DNA of 64,000 bases from contig NZ_HE978567.1 of NCBI RefSeq assembly GCF_000311825.1, positions 127,392 to 191,391 on the forward strand, in the 5' to 3' direction. The notes below the pieces were generated by a model, which was not told where the DNA came from, searched no databases, and was given only the letters and a program-made list of their open reading frames with translations. The position numbers were made by a program, and so were the translations under genes. This DNA is from Peptoniphilus grossensis ph5. GTDB taxonomy: Bacteria; Bacillota; Clostridia; Tissierellales; Peptoniphilaceae. Shown here in pieces: positions 53,902-62,398 of the stretch (its first letter is position 1; each line of letters begins with the position of its first letter).

Positions 53902-55095
53902 ATGGATAAAATAATTAAAGTTATTAGGCAGGCAAAAGTTTATGGTCCAGAATTTTTAGGCACAAAAGACCTCTTAATTCTCGGTGACAAAATTGCAGCC
54001 ATAGAAGATGAAATTAAAATTGACATTCCTTCTTTAGAAGTAGAAGAAATCGACGGTACAGGAAAAATTTTAACACCTGGCTTTATTGACTGCCATGTTC
54101 ACATCCTTGGCGGCGGTGGAGAAGGGGGTTTTAAAACAAGAACTCCAGAAATTACCCTATCCACATTAACAAAAGCCGGCGTCACAACAGTTGTTGGTAC
54201 TCTTGGCACAGATGGAGTGGCAAGAGATATATCTGCCCTACTTGCCAAGGCAAGAGGCCTTGAGGAAGAAGGAATCACAACATATATCTACACAGGAGCC
54301 TATCAAATACCAACTCCTACCCTCACAGGCGATGTCATGAAGGATATAATGTCAATTGACAAGATTATTGGCGCAGGTGAAATCGCCCTATCTGACCATA
54401 GGTCATCTCAGCCTACTTTTGAGGAATTTATTAGACTTGCAGCAAATGTAAGAGTTGCAGGAATGCTTTCTGGCAAGGCTGGTATAATTAACATCCACAT
54501 GGGCGACGGAAAGTCTAATTTAGATTATCTAAATCGTGCAGTAGACGAGACAGAAATTCCTATTTCACAATTTTTGCCAACTCACTGTGGCAGAAATCCA
54601 GAACTTTTTGAAGAAAGCATTAAATATTTAAAGCGTGGCGGCTATTGTGACTTCACTGGTGCAGACGACCCCGACCTTTGGGAAAGAGAATATGGCGAAG
54701 TTCGAATATCCAAGGCATTAAAACGCATAATTGATGAAAAAATATGTCTCGATAACTTTACTTTCACATCAGACGGACAGGGAAGCTTCCCAATGTTCAA
54801 CGAAAAAAATGAATATGTAGGACTAGGCATTGGCAAATCATCTTGTCTGCTTGAAGCAATAAAAGAATGTGTCTTTAAAGAAGACATCCCACTTGAAATT
54901 GCCCTAAGAGGTCTCACTACAAACCCAGCAAAAATATTATCCCTAAAGAATAAGGGAAGTATTAAAGTAGGCTTTGATGCAGATATAAATTTGCTAGACG
55001 AAAAAACACTTGATATAGATACAGTCCTAGCTTTGGGAAAAGTTATGATAAGAGATAAAAAAGTAGAAGTCCTTGGAACTTTTGAAAATAATTAA
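53902..55095 (+). CDS. iadA: Isoaspartyl dipeptidase (IadA)
   Basis: A 397-aa binuclear zinc amidohydrolase that splits L-isoaspartyl dipeptides derived from damaged proteins. The metal motif CHVH (H65, H67), the segment NIHMGDG, LPTHCGRNP and TSDGQGS supply metal and catalytic residues. It uses peptides brought in by the adjacent YfcC-type transporter, by inference. RBS GGAAGTG is weak. Confidence 0.93.
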   Translation: MDKIIKVIRQAKVYGPEFLGTKDLLILGDKIAAIEDEIKIDIPSLEVEEIDGTGKILTPGFIDCHVHILGGGGEGGFKTRTPEITLSTLTKAGVTTVVGTLGTDGVARDISALLAKARGLEEEGITTYIYTGAYQIPTPTLTGDVMKDIMSIDKIIGAGEIALSDHRSSQPTFEEFIRLAANVRVAGMLSGKAGIINIHMGDGKSNLDYLNRAVDETEIPISQFLPTHCGRNPELFEESIKYLKRGGYCDFTGADDPDLWEREYGEVRISKALKRIIDEKICLDNFTFTSDGQGSFPMFNEKNEYVGLGIGKSSCLLEAIKECVFKEDIPLEIALRGLTTNPAKILSLKNKGSIKVGFDADINLLDEKTLDIDTVLALGKVMIRDKKVEVLGTFENN

Positions 55096-55143
55096 AAATT
55101 TAAGTTATTATGACTTTTTGAAATATTTAAAAAATAACACCAA

Positions 55144-55184
55144 GCAAAAAAGGATGCAGGCACAAAACCTCGCATCCTTTTCTT
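55144..55184. terminator. Bidirectional terminator
   Basis: AAAAGGATGC-AGG and CCT-C-GCATCCTTTT form a long stem with one bulge. T-runs on both strands; serves iadA and the XRE gene. Confidence 0.88.
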
Positions 55185-55218
55185 CTTATTATGTTAATAT
55201 AATCTACTTAAACTCATC

Positions 55219-55566
55219 TTACTTTGCATCTTGGCTCTTCCTTGCAATCCTATCCATTTCAAATTGATTAAGTACAAGCTTGTTAATTAAAGACAAAGCT
55301 TCTAAGTCCTCTCTTGTTATTGAATCAGACTTATAATCTACCCTGCAAGTTAAATCTTCATTTCCATACAAAATGGAAGAAAGAGGACAGCAAAACAAAT
55401 TAGCCAACCTATCAGCTAAGCTTGCAGAAATATTTCTTTCGCCTTTTTCAATTTTCGAAATCACGCTTTGGTCCAAGTCTAAAAACTCAGCAACTTGCCT
55501 TTGATTTAGTCCAGATTTCTCTCTTAAACTTTTTATATTTCTTCCAACATTTATTAAATCAACCAT
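55219..55566 (-). CDS. XRE-family transcriptional regulator
   Basis: A 115-aa protein. Residues about 8-60 (IKSLREKSGLNQRQVAEFLD, QSVISKIEKGERNIS) are a Cro/C1 HTH; the C-terminal 45 residues (LTCRVDYKSDSITREDLEAL) form a short helical extension typical of ImmA-linked or HigA/ antitoxin-like regulators. It lies between the RelB/DinJ-like gene and iadA. RBS GGAGG. Confidence 0.88.
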   Translation of the reverse strand: MVDLINVGRNIKSLREKSGLNQRQVAEFLDLDQSVISKIEKGERNISASLADRLANLFCCPLSSILYGNEDLTCRVDYKSDSITREDLEALSLINKLVLNQFEMDRIARKSQDAK

Positions 55567-55679
55567 AAGCTTCCTCCTTCCTTCTTTCTCTTCCCTTTTA
55601 TAAGAAATATTTTATCATAAGTTAAACGATTTGAATTTGGACATTTTAATATATCACAAATTATTAAAAATAAATAATT

Positions 55680-55937
55680 CTAATCCTCATCATCAATAAC
55701 TTCATCAATAATATTTGATTTCCTATCTTTATATTCCTTATATTTCTTTTCAAGATAATCCATGTTTTCTTTGCTATAAAAAGGATCTGCTGTTAATTCA
55801 AAGGGGATTTTATTTTCTCTTGCTATTTTTTTCAAGTAAACATTTATTGCAGAAGACATAGAAATTCCAATTTCTTGGCAGACTCTCTCTGCTCCTCTTT
55901 TAACATCTTCATCTACCCTAACATTAATTTGTACCAT
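55680..55937 (-). CDS. RelB/DinJ-family antitoxin
   Basis: An 85-aa protein with an N-terminal ribbon-helix-helix (VQINVRVDEDVKRGAERVCQ, ISMSSAINVYLKKIA) and an acidic C-terminal toxin-binding region. No RelE/YafQ toxin gene is seen immediately downstream (55567-55679), so it is an orphan or the toxin was lost. RBS AAGGAG. Confidence 0.88.
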   Translation of the reverse strand: MVQINVRVDEDVKRGAERVCQEIGISMSSAINVYLKKIARENKIPFELTADPFYSKENMDYLEKKYKEYKDRKSNIIDEVIDDED

Positions 55938-56052
55938 AACATCATCTCCTTAATTTAATTTTATCATAATTATATAATTTGTAAATACATATACTATGAT
56001 TTTTATAACAAACTCCACGATTTTCTTGTAAAGAACCAAAAATTTTTGCCAA

Positions 56053-56091
56053 ATCAAAAAGAGTCTGGCTTTTGTAAGTCAACCAGACTCT
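56053..56091 (-). terminator. Terminator of the pilus operon
   Basis: AGAGTCTGG/CCAGACTCT with a 14-base loop, T-run (TTTTTGATTT) on the minus strand. It is 20 bases after the sortase stop. Confidence 0.9.
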
Positions 56092-56110
56092 AAAATTTAT
56101 ATCGCTAAAA

Positions 56111-56947
56111 CTATCTATTAACTTTTCTTCTCTTGCTTTGTCTTGCATATCCAATCATCTTAAAGAAGGTGATAATAAAAGCAAGCCAACCTATAAGAGT
56201 CACGCCATAGATTCCGTACTTCAAATAAGAAACTTGTCTTTCTTCCCTGACTTTTTCCACAGGCGCATCTTTCTTCGCCACCTCCACGACTCTCTCTGCG
56301 TTAATGAGCAGTCTCTTTGGTCTCGGCGGTCTCTTTGGGTGACAAGTTAAAAGTGTAACCATGTCCCTGCCCTCTATAGGCAGAACTTTTTCCCAATCGC
56401 TAGGGTCTATTATCTCTTGTCCCGTAACCTTGTACTTCAAAAGACCAGACCGACCATCAATAAAAATATCGTCGCCTGCTTCAAGCTTCTCCACATTGTA
56501 AAACATGAGGTCTCCCCACCAGCCTCTGTGGCCAGCTATGACAGATCTCGTGGACTTGCCACCAAGAGGAAGACTTGTCCCCTCAACTTGCGCCACACCA
56601 AGATCCAAGTGCTTGTAAGTAGCATCAAGATAAATCGGCTTTTTCATGTCAAGCTTGGGGATAATGAGATAGGCGAAGACCTCCTCCTTGTCTATGCCCT
56701 TGATGTCATAATAACCCTTGTAGTCCTCGTTAGAGAAGGGGTCGATAATATTGGCATCGCCCTTAGTCACATCTTCATTGTACTTTTTAAGGTCATCAGT
56801 TAAACTTTCATCCTTTTCCCTAAAAGCCTCATACCTTTTGTTCGCCACAATTTCCCTATAAGACATGGAAGTAAAGGCAAGTAGGGGCATAAAAATTCCC
56901 AAGAGAATAAATAAATATCCAATTAAAACCCTAGTCCTTACTTTCAT
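56111..56947 (-). CDS. srtC: Class C sortase (pilus polymerase) 1
   Basis: A 278-aa membrane-anchored transpeptidase that links pilins. N-terminal helix (about 6-26), a lid with DPF (69-71), catalytic His140 (AGHRG), Cys202 (TLLTC) and Arg212 (PKRLL), and a C-terminal helix (about 245-267). The lid and two anchors define class C. Overlaps srtC2 by 4 nt. It differs from the other two in the TLLTCHPKRPPRP loop, which may reflect a different pilin substrate. Confidence 0.95.
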   Translation of the reverse strand: MKVRTRVLIGYLFILLGIFMPLLAFTSMSYREIVANKRYEAFREKDESLTDDLKKYNEDVTKGDANIIDPFSNEDYKGYYDIKGIDKEEVFAYLIIPKLDMKKPIYLDATYKHLDLGVAQVEGTSLPLGGKSTRSVIAGHRGWWGDLMFYNVEKLEAGDDIFIDGRSGLLKYKVTGQEIIDPSDWEKVLPIEGRDMVTLLTCHPKRPPRPKRLLINAERVVEVAKKDAPVEKVREERQVSYLKYGIYGVTLIGWLAFIITFFKMIGYARQSKRRKVNR

Positions 56948-57759
56948 CTTCTCCTCCTATGTCTGATATATAAGAATATAATGAGCATAACTACAGCAAG
57001 AACGATTCCCGGCACAATTAGAGACTTGTAATTGAACTTAGCTCTTTCGATTTCCTCTTTCACCTCTGGCACATAAGGCACCCTGTGACCACGCACAAGC
57101 AGTCTGTGAGAATTTATCATGTAAGGCGTACAAGTAAGTAGGGTCATGAGGTCCTTGCCTTCCACAACAAGGACTGGCTCGAAGTCCCAAGGTTCCACAA
57201 CGAGAATTTGGTCCACCTTGTAGGCTAGAGTCTCCTTAACATTTGTGAAGAAGAATAAATCTCCCACTTCCATCTTGTCTAGGTCCCTAAAGAGTTTAAC
57301 TTGTGGCAGTCCCCTATGGGCTGTAATAACAGCGTGAGTGTCCTTGCCGCCAATAGGAAGAGATGTCCCCTCCAAGTGACCACAAGCGTGTTGCAGTACG
57401 TCTTCAGAAGTACCAGCGTAGACTGGAATTTGTTGGCCTATCTTTGGCACATCAATGTAACCAATTTTTTCCCTTACTTCAAGCATACGAGCGTAGTTTT
57501 CCACGCCCTTCTTTTCCCTTTCAGTGTAGGGGTCAGCCAGCCTTGAAGGATCAAGAGTGTCATTGTAAGCCTTGGCAAGATCAATCCTCTCCAAAACTTC
57601 CTTATCTGGCATTTCAGAAACAGCCTCTTGGAAGTCCTTAACCTGATTGTTGTTCTCCACAGTGTAATAATAATTGGAAATAATTGGGTAAATGGCAATC
57701 ATTAGCCCAAGCACAAAAACAAGAATAATTTTCCAATTTTTTTTAAACTTTTCCACCAT
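56944..57759 (-). CDS. srtC: Class C sortase 2
   Basis: A 271-aa sortase. Anchor helix (11-29), lid with DPY (76-78), His148 (TAHRG), Cys210 (TLLTC), Arg219 (SHRLL) and C-terminal helix (about 245-263). The ATG at 57759 has AAGGG upstream; the ATG at 57765 and GTG at 57768 are too near that site. Overlaps srtC3 by 17 nt. Confidence 0.94.
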   Translation of the reverse strand: MVEKFKKNWKIILVFVLGLMIAIYPIISNYYYTVENNNQVKDFQEAVSEMPDKEVLERIDLAKAYNDTLDPSRLADPYTEREKKGVENYARMLEVREKIGYIDVPKIGQQIPVYAGTSEDVLQHACGHLEGTSLPIGGKDTHAVITAHRGLPQVKLFRDLDKMEVGDLFFFTNVKETLAYKVDQILVVEPWDFEPVLVVEGKDLMTLLTCTPYMINSHRLLVRGHRVPYVPEVKEEIERAKFNYKSLIVPGIVLAVVMLIIFLYIRHRRRR

Positions 57760-58723
57760 TGCCATCACCCTTACTCATATCATCATTTCCACTATTGCCG
57801 TCGCCCTTAATATTATCTTCACTATTATTATTGGCGGTCATATTCATCTTAGCAAGCTCAATATTTCTTGCCCTTTCCAATTCTCTCTTCCTTGCCAATT
57901 TTTTCTTTCGCCTTGGCAACAAATATCTAACTAAGATAATTATAGCAAAAATTAGGAGAATAATAAGCCTTTTATCAATGCCAAGATTTCCACCCTTGTC
58001 TTCCATAACTTTTTCGTCAACCTCTGGCACATAAGGCACCCTGTGACCACGGACAATGAGCCTGTGAGTGTTGATCATAATAGGAGTACAAGTAAGTAGG
58101 GTTGCATAGTCCTTTTCTGGCACCACAAGAAGCTGAGAAAAGTCACTTGGGTCAATGACATCAATGTGGTCAACCTCATAAGCCAGTGTGCCCCCAATAT
58201 TTTCGATGTAAAACTTCTCGCCCATCTTCACCTTTTGCAGGTCCGTAAAAAGCCTTGCAGAAGGAAGACCAGAGTGAGCAGTGATAACAGTGTGAGTGGA
58301 CTCACCACCAATAGGAAGAGATGTGCCTTCCAAGTGACCAGCACCCTTTTGGAGGATTTCCTCGTTAGTACCAGCATAAATAGGCAGCTCTACATCAATA
58401 GAAGGAATAGTGACAACGCCTATCTTAGTCCTTAGCTCTAGCATCTGAGCATAATTTTCGATTGCCTTGTGCTTTTCCTCTTCACTGTAAGGGTCCTTTG
58501 GAGTCACATTGCCTAGATTGTCGTTGTAAATCTTGGCAAGCCTCATCCTCCTCTGGATCTCTTCGTCACTTAAGAGGTTTCTCGCTTCCTTGTAGTCGGC
58601 AACTTGATTGTTGGACTCAATCCTATAATACCAGTTGGATATCATGGGATAGGACAAAATACCAAGCCCCAGTATGAAAATAAAAATAAATAAAAAATTA
58701 GATTTTTTCTTTTTCTTGCTCAT
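57743..58723 (-). CDS. srtC: Class C sortase 3 with polar C-terminal tail
   Basis: A 326-aa sortase. Anchor helix (about 9-29), lid DPY (77-79), His150 (TAHSG), Cys212 (TLLTC), Arg221 (THRLI), TM near 255-272. After it comes a long charged tail rich in Asn, Gly and Asp (about 290-326). The ATG at 58723 is 11 bases after a terminator T-run and has a weak RBS. Confidence 0.93.
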   Translation of the reverse strand: MSKKKKKSNFLFIFIFILGLGILSYPMISNWYYRIESNNQVADYKEARNLLSDEEIQRRMRLAKIYNDNLGNVTPKDPYSEEEKHKAIENYAQMLELRTKIGVVTIPSIDVELPIYAGTNEEILQKGAGHLEGTSLPIGGESTHTVITAHSGLPSARLFTDLQKVKMGEKFYIENIGGTLAYEVDHIDVIDPSDFSQLLVVPEKDYATLLTCTPIMINTHRLIVRGHRVPYVPEVDEKVMEDKGGNLGIDKRLIILLIFAIIILVRYLLPRRKKKLARKRELERARNIELAKMNMTANNNSEDNIKGDGNSGNDDMSKGDGNGGKV

Positions 58724-58733
58724 ATAACACCAT

Positions 58734-58758
58734 AAAAAAGAGGCTCGCAAGGAGCCTC
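58734..58758 (-). terminator. Terminator between pilin and sortase genes
   Basis: GAGGCTC/GAGCCTC with a five-base loop, then six T's on the minus strand, ending just before the sortase 3 start. It may limit read-through from the pilin genes. Confidence 0.85.
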
Positions 58759-58761
58759 ATT

Positions 58762-59979
58762 CTATCTCTTGTCCTTGATTAAATACTTACCTAGCCCAAT
58801 CATCACAGCACCAGCAACAACTAGCACAATGAGAGTTATGTCACCAGTTTTAGGAATAGGTGGCTTTTTACTGTTTTCAATAATTAGGACTTTCTCAAAA
58901 GAATTGTCGTCAATCTCAAATTTTAAAGAACCCTGTAAGAGAGTGTAGCCATCGGGAGCCTTAGTCTCCCAAATATAGTAAGTGCCATAGGGAAGATCGT
59001 AGACAGAAAACTTGCCATCATCGCCAGAATTTAATACAAGGTCTTTGCCATCCCTTTGTACCCTTTGGTCCATATTGTCCTTGTCTCGAGTGATTACAAA
59101 CTCAGCCCCAGGAAGACCAAGCTCCCTAGCCTCATCAGTCTTGTAGAAATTATAAGAACCTAACTTCTTCTCGTTTATCACCTTGACAGTGGCACTTTCA
59201 CCTTCAAAAATAGCAAAGTCGCTTTCACTTTCCACAATCTTGTAGCCCTTTGGAGCCTCAATTTCCTTGAAGACATAGGCACCAGGTTTCACATTCTTAA
59301 TAAGAATCCTACCACCATTATCAGTGACAAAAATCTCAGCAGAACCCTTATCGTCCACAGACCCATCCTTGGTCAAAAGAGGATCGCCATTGGCATAGTG
59401 AATAGTGAACTTAGCCCCAGCAAGAGCCTTGCCCTCTCCATCAGTCTTCAAAAGAAGAACAGAATTAGGAGGAGGTGGTGGAGTCTCTCCAGGAGGTTCG
59501 TGAGGTGGCTTTTCAGGTGGAGGTGGTGGAGTAGGATTAATCTTTAACCCCCATTTTAACTTAGTAATATTAGTCTCTACCGTACTAAAAACAGCAGACT
59601 CAATAAACCTTTCCTTGCTATTTCCAAGCTCCCTAATATAATAAGTGCCAGGCTCAAGACTTAAAGTCACCTTATAATCATCCTTAGCCTCAGGCCTTAT
59701 AATCCACTTGTCAGCCTTATTTTCAAGTTGCTTATCAAGGTCAGCCTCGCTTAACTTGTCGAGGATAGCCACAAGCCTCGTCTTATCCATAGAAGTGTCA
59801 ATAAACTTATCATTTAACTTCCATATACCAAGAGTCCTGCCCTCTAAATCATTTTTACTTAAACTTTCCTTTGTCTTTATGTCGATGGTAACAGATGATG
59901 CTCCCAAAACACTAAGAGGTAGGAAGACCGTAGTTACCATCGCAAATAAAATTATTAAACTGTATATTCTCTTCTTCAT
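58762..59979 (-). CDS. Ancillary SpaA-type pilin with IPKTG sorting signal
   Basis: A 405-aa secreted protein. Signal peptide (1-27), then a beta-rich N-terminal domain, a proline-rich linker (PPPPPEKPPHEPPGETPPPPP, in part), two Cna-B/SpaA-type domains (EIEAPKGYKI and ETKAPDGYTLL), and the wall signal IPKTGD, hydrophobic helix and RKR-like tail. It is probably the base or minor pilin, anchoring the fibre to the wall. ATG at 59979 has GAGG upstream. Confidence 0.93.
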   Translation of the reverse strand: MKKRIYSLIILFAMVTTVFLPLSVLGASSVTIDIKTKESLSKNDLEGRTLGIWKLNDKFIDTSMDKTRLVAILDKLSEADLDKQLENKADKWIIRPEAKDDYKVTLSLEPGTYYIRELGNSKERFIESAVFSTVETNITKLKWGLKINPTPPPPPEKPPHEPPGETPPPPPNSVLLLKTDGEGKALAGAKFTIHYANGDPLLTKDGSVDDKGSAEIFVTDNGGRILIKNVKPGAYVFKEIEAPKGYKIVESESDFAIFEGESATVKVINEKKLGSYNFYKTDEARELGLPGAEFVITRDKDNMDQRVQRDGKDLVLNSGDDGKFSVYDLPYGTYYIWETKAPDGYTLLQGSLKFEIDDNSFEKVLIIENSKKPPIPKTGDITLIVLVVAGAVMIGLGKYLIKDKR

Positions 59980-60011
59980 CTCTACCTCACTTACATAATA
60001 TGTAGGGGAAA

Positions 60012-60028
60012 GGGAAGGTCCCCTTCCC
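60012..60028. other. Intercistronic hairpin between the pilin genes
   Basis: GGGAAGG/CCTTCCC, three-base loop, no T-run. It may process or stabilise the pilin mRNA, lowering minor pilin relative to major pilin. Confidence 0.6.
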
Positions 60029-60114
60029 AATTTAATAATTATAAAGCTATTAGCCTAAATAACTTAAAACTATTTTAAACTTAAATAGCAAGAATTAAAA
60101 GACTTAAATACCTC

Positions 60115-62319
60115 TTAAGCTTCTTCTCTATTCTTCTTCATTGCCATAACAGCGCCAGCCATTAGACCAACACCAACAACAGTGAATAGAACAGTACCAA
60201 TACCACCAGTTTGTGGGATAGTAACTTTCTTGTTGACTAATCTTTGAGCTTTAGTTGTATCAGTTTCTGATGAATCAATTTTATCATCTTTGCCTAGATT
60301 TACACTTTCAGCTAAATTGCTATAAGAATCCTTATCAACAGTAAACGGAAATTTTTGACCATCAGCTGGAATAGCATATCCTTTTGGTGCTTCAATTTCG
60401 ACTAAAGTGTAATCTCCAAAATCAAGTCCTGTTATTTCCATATAACCTTGGCTGTTTGGAGTTAAAACTACTAGATTTTCAGATAATTTATCTTTTGTTC
60501 CAAATCCATCTTTCCAAGTATATTGAATAGATGCTTTTTTCTTTAATCCTGCGATTTCAGTTGCTTTGTCATCAATTGCTTTTTTCTTAGCTGTTCCTTC
60601 AGATCCATTTTGTTGATCTGCTGTCATTGCATTATATTGATCTACAAGAGTTTTTAATTCTCCTTCTGCAGTTTTTAAAGCTGTTTGTTCATCTGTTAAT
60701 TGTGTAGCTGTTTTGTAGTATAAATATTTACCTTCTTGGTTAGTAATTATAAACTTACCACCAATTAGACGAAGTGGATTTGCATTATTATCATCAGTTT
60801 TTACAAATCTGATACCGCCAGATGTTACAGTTACTTCTGGAGGTGTAATTGGATTAGGGTTAGGATTTTCCTTATTCTTGATTACAACACCGCCTTGAGC
60901 ATCGTGAGAATAATTAGCTACCCAACCATTGATTTCAACTTCCACTACTCTATACTTTGCTTTTGCATCTAGACCTGTAAATTTATCAGAAGTCTTATTT
61001 GCATCTAAAGTTAAAGTTTTGCCTGTTTCATCTTCCCATTTGTTTGTTGCTGGGTCCCATTTTTGTAACTTAACAGTAACACTTAAATCTGCTGGCCAAT
61101 CTTTTGCTGTAGCGCCATCTCCACCAACAAAGGATTTGCTTACAGGAATTTCAGTTTTATTTGTTTCTGGCATTGGGTTTTTATCTCCTGGTTGTGGAGT
61201 GTATCCTGGTTTATTTCCATAGAAGAAAGAAACTGTATTTGTTTCTGGGTCTACTGGACCAGTAAGTCCGTTAAGAGTTGCTGAATATTTTAGTGTTATT
61301 ACAACTTTTTGAGCAGCTTCATCGGCTTGTTTGTTGTATATTGTTCCATCAATAAGTTTTACGCCGTCACCTTTATTAAGAGTTTTTTCTAATACTTTCT
61401 TGATACCTGCATCAGTGAATTTTAATACAAAACCATTGCCTTCATTTGTAATAGTATAATCTGCTGCTTCTAAAGCTAACTCAGTTTCTGTTTTACCATA
61501 AGTTGCACTTACAACTAAATCATTGTTATAAGTTAAACCTGAGCTCATTCTATCTGACCAAGCTAGTATAATTTCTTTTGAACCAGCTGGAATTGGAGTA
61601 GTTACAACATAAGGAACTTTTGCACCCTTATCTAATGTAAGAATTCTATTTCCATTATCATCAGTAACTGTTACATTGTGAGTTTCTGTTGTCTTGTTTG
61701 CTTTATTTGCTTCTGTGTCTAAATCCTTAGTAGTAGTTTTGTCTGTTAATTTGTTCTTTGGATAGATGTGTACATTCTCCATTGCCTTACCTTGATCATC
61801 ATAAATTGGTAATGTGATTTTAAAAGGTACTGCTAATGCACCAGTATGGTTTGCTGGTGTTTCAGATTCTACAAAGTAATAAGTTCCTTCGGATAAGTTT
61901 GGAACTGTAACTAAACCATTACCACTTGTAGCTTCTGTTTCTACTCCATCTCCATCAACTCCGTTAAATAAGTTAGGATTTTGGTCAATTATAGCTTTTA
62001 CTTGTTCTTTTGTTTGAGGATTAGTTTCTTCAAGCTTAGCTAATTGTTCAGTAGTTACATGGTAAAAAGTAAATTTAACTCCATTTAGCCATTGTGGGTT
62101 TTTACCTTTGAAATAATTTTCGCCCTCAAGGTCTTCAAGTGTCAATTCTTGACCTTTGTGGTCTTTAGCTGTTACTCCGTCAAAATCGTCTAACTTAATC
62201 TTGTGAATATTAAGATTAGTTGTGGGACCTGCTATATTAGCTAATGCTGTTAGTGGAGAAAATACTCCCACGATCATCACTAATGCCATGATTAGTGATA
62301 GAATTTTTTTCTTGTTCAT
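60115..62319 (-). CDS. Major (backbone) pilin, SpaA/FimA type
   Basis: A 734-aa fibre subunit. Signal peptide (1-28), an N-terminal domain, the pilin motif VHIYPKN (Lys188 is the probable cross-link lysine), an Ig-like domain, a Cna-B domain (SVTVKLQKWDPATNKWEDET), a coiled insertion (TDEQTALKTAEGELKTLVDQ, then about 40 residues), a SpaA domain ending VEIEAPKGYAI and the sorting signal IPQTGG followed by a hydrophobic helix and NREEA. Sortases join the threonine of IPQTG to Lys188 of the next subunit. RBS AAGGAG. Confidence 0.95.
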   Translation of the reverse strand: MNKKKILSLIMALVMIVGVFSPLTALANIAGPTTNLNIHKIKLDDFDGVTAKDHKGQELTLEDLEGENYFKGKNPQWLNGVKFTFYHVTTEQLAKLEETNPQTKEQVKAIIDQNPNLFNGVDGDGVETEATSGNGLVTVPNLSEGTYYFVESETPANHTGALAVPFKITLPIYDDQGKAMENVHIYPKNKLTDKTTTKDLDTEANKANKTTETHNVTVTDDNGNRILTLDKGAKVPYVVTTPIPAGSKEIILAWSDRMSSGLTYNNDLVVSATYGKTETELALEAADYTITNEGNGFVLKFTDAGIKKVLEKTLNKGDGVKLIDGTIYNKQADEAAQKVVITLKYSATLNGLTGPVDPETNTVSFFYGNKPGYTPQPGDKNPMPETNKTEIPVSKSFVGGDGATAKDWPADLSVTVKLQKWDPATNKWEDETGKTLTLDANKTSDKFTGLDAKAKYRVVEVEINGWVANYSHDAQGGVVIKNKENPNPNPITPPEVTVTSGGIRFVKTDDNNANPLRLIGGKFIITNQEGKYLYYKTATQLTDEQTALKTAEGELKTLVDQYNAMTADQQNGSEGTAKKKAIDDKATEIAGLKKKASIQYTWKDGFGTKDKLSENLVVLTPNSQGYMEITGLDFGDYTLVEIEAPKGYAIPADGQKFPFTVDKDSYSNLAESVNLGKDDKIDSSETDTTKAQRLVNKKVTIPQTGGIGTVLFTVVGVGLMAGAVMAMKKNREEA

Positions 62320-62354
62320 AATATAACTCCTTCTTTTATAAATTTTTATAATTA

Positions 62355-62378
62355 TTTACTGTGTTTACCAACAGTAAA
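62355..62378. promoter_or_regulatory. Inverted repeat upstream of the backbone pilin
   Basis: TTTACTGT-N8-ACAGTAAA, a perfect 8-bp palindrome in the 79-base spacer between the pilin and the gene at 62399. No T-run is adjacent. Could be an operator or a weak terminator; a TTGGTA/TATAAA promoter overlaps it. Confidence 0.4.
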
Positions 62379-62398
62379 TTATTACCTTTGTTTTGTGG

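Noticed and set aside
55942-56154. 70-aa minus ORF between the antitoxin and sortase genes
   Set aside because: Overlaps the sortase end and the terminator stem; no RBS and no family features.
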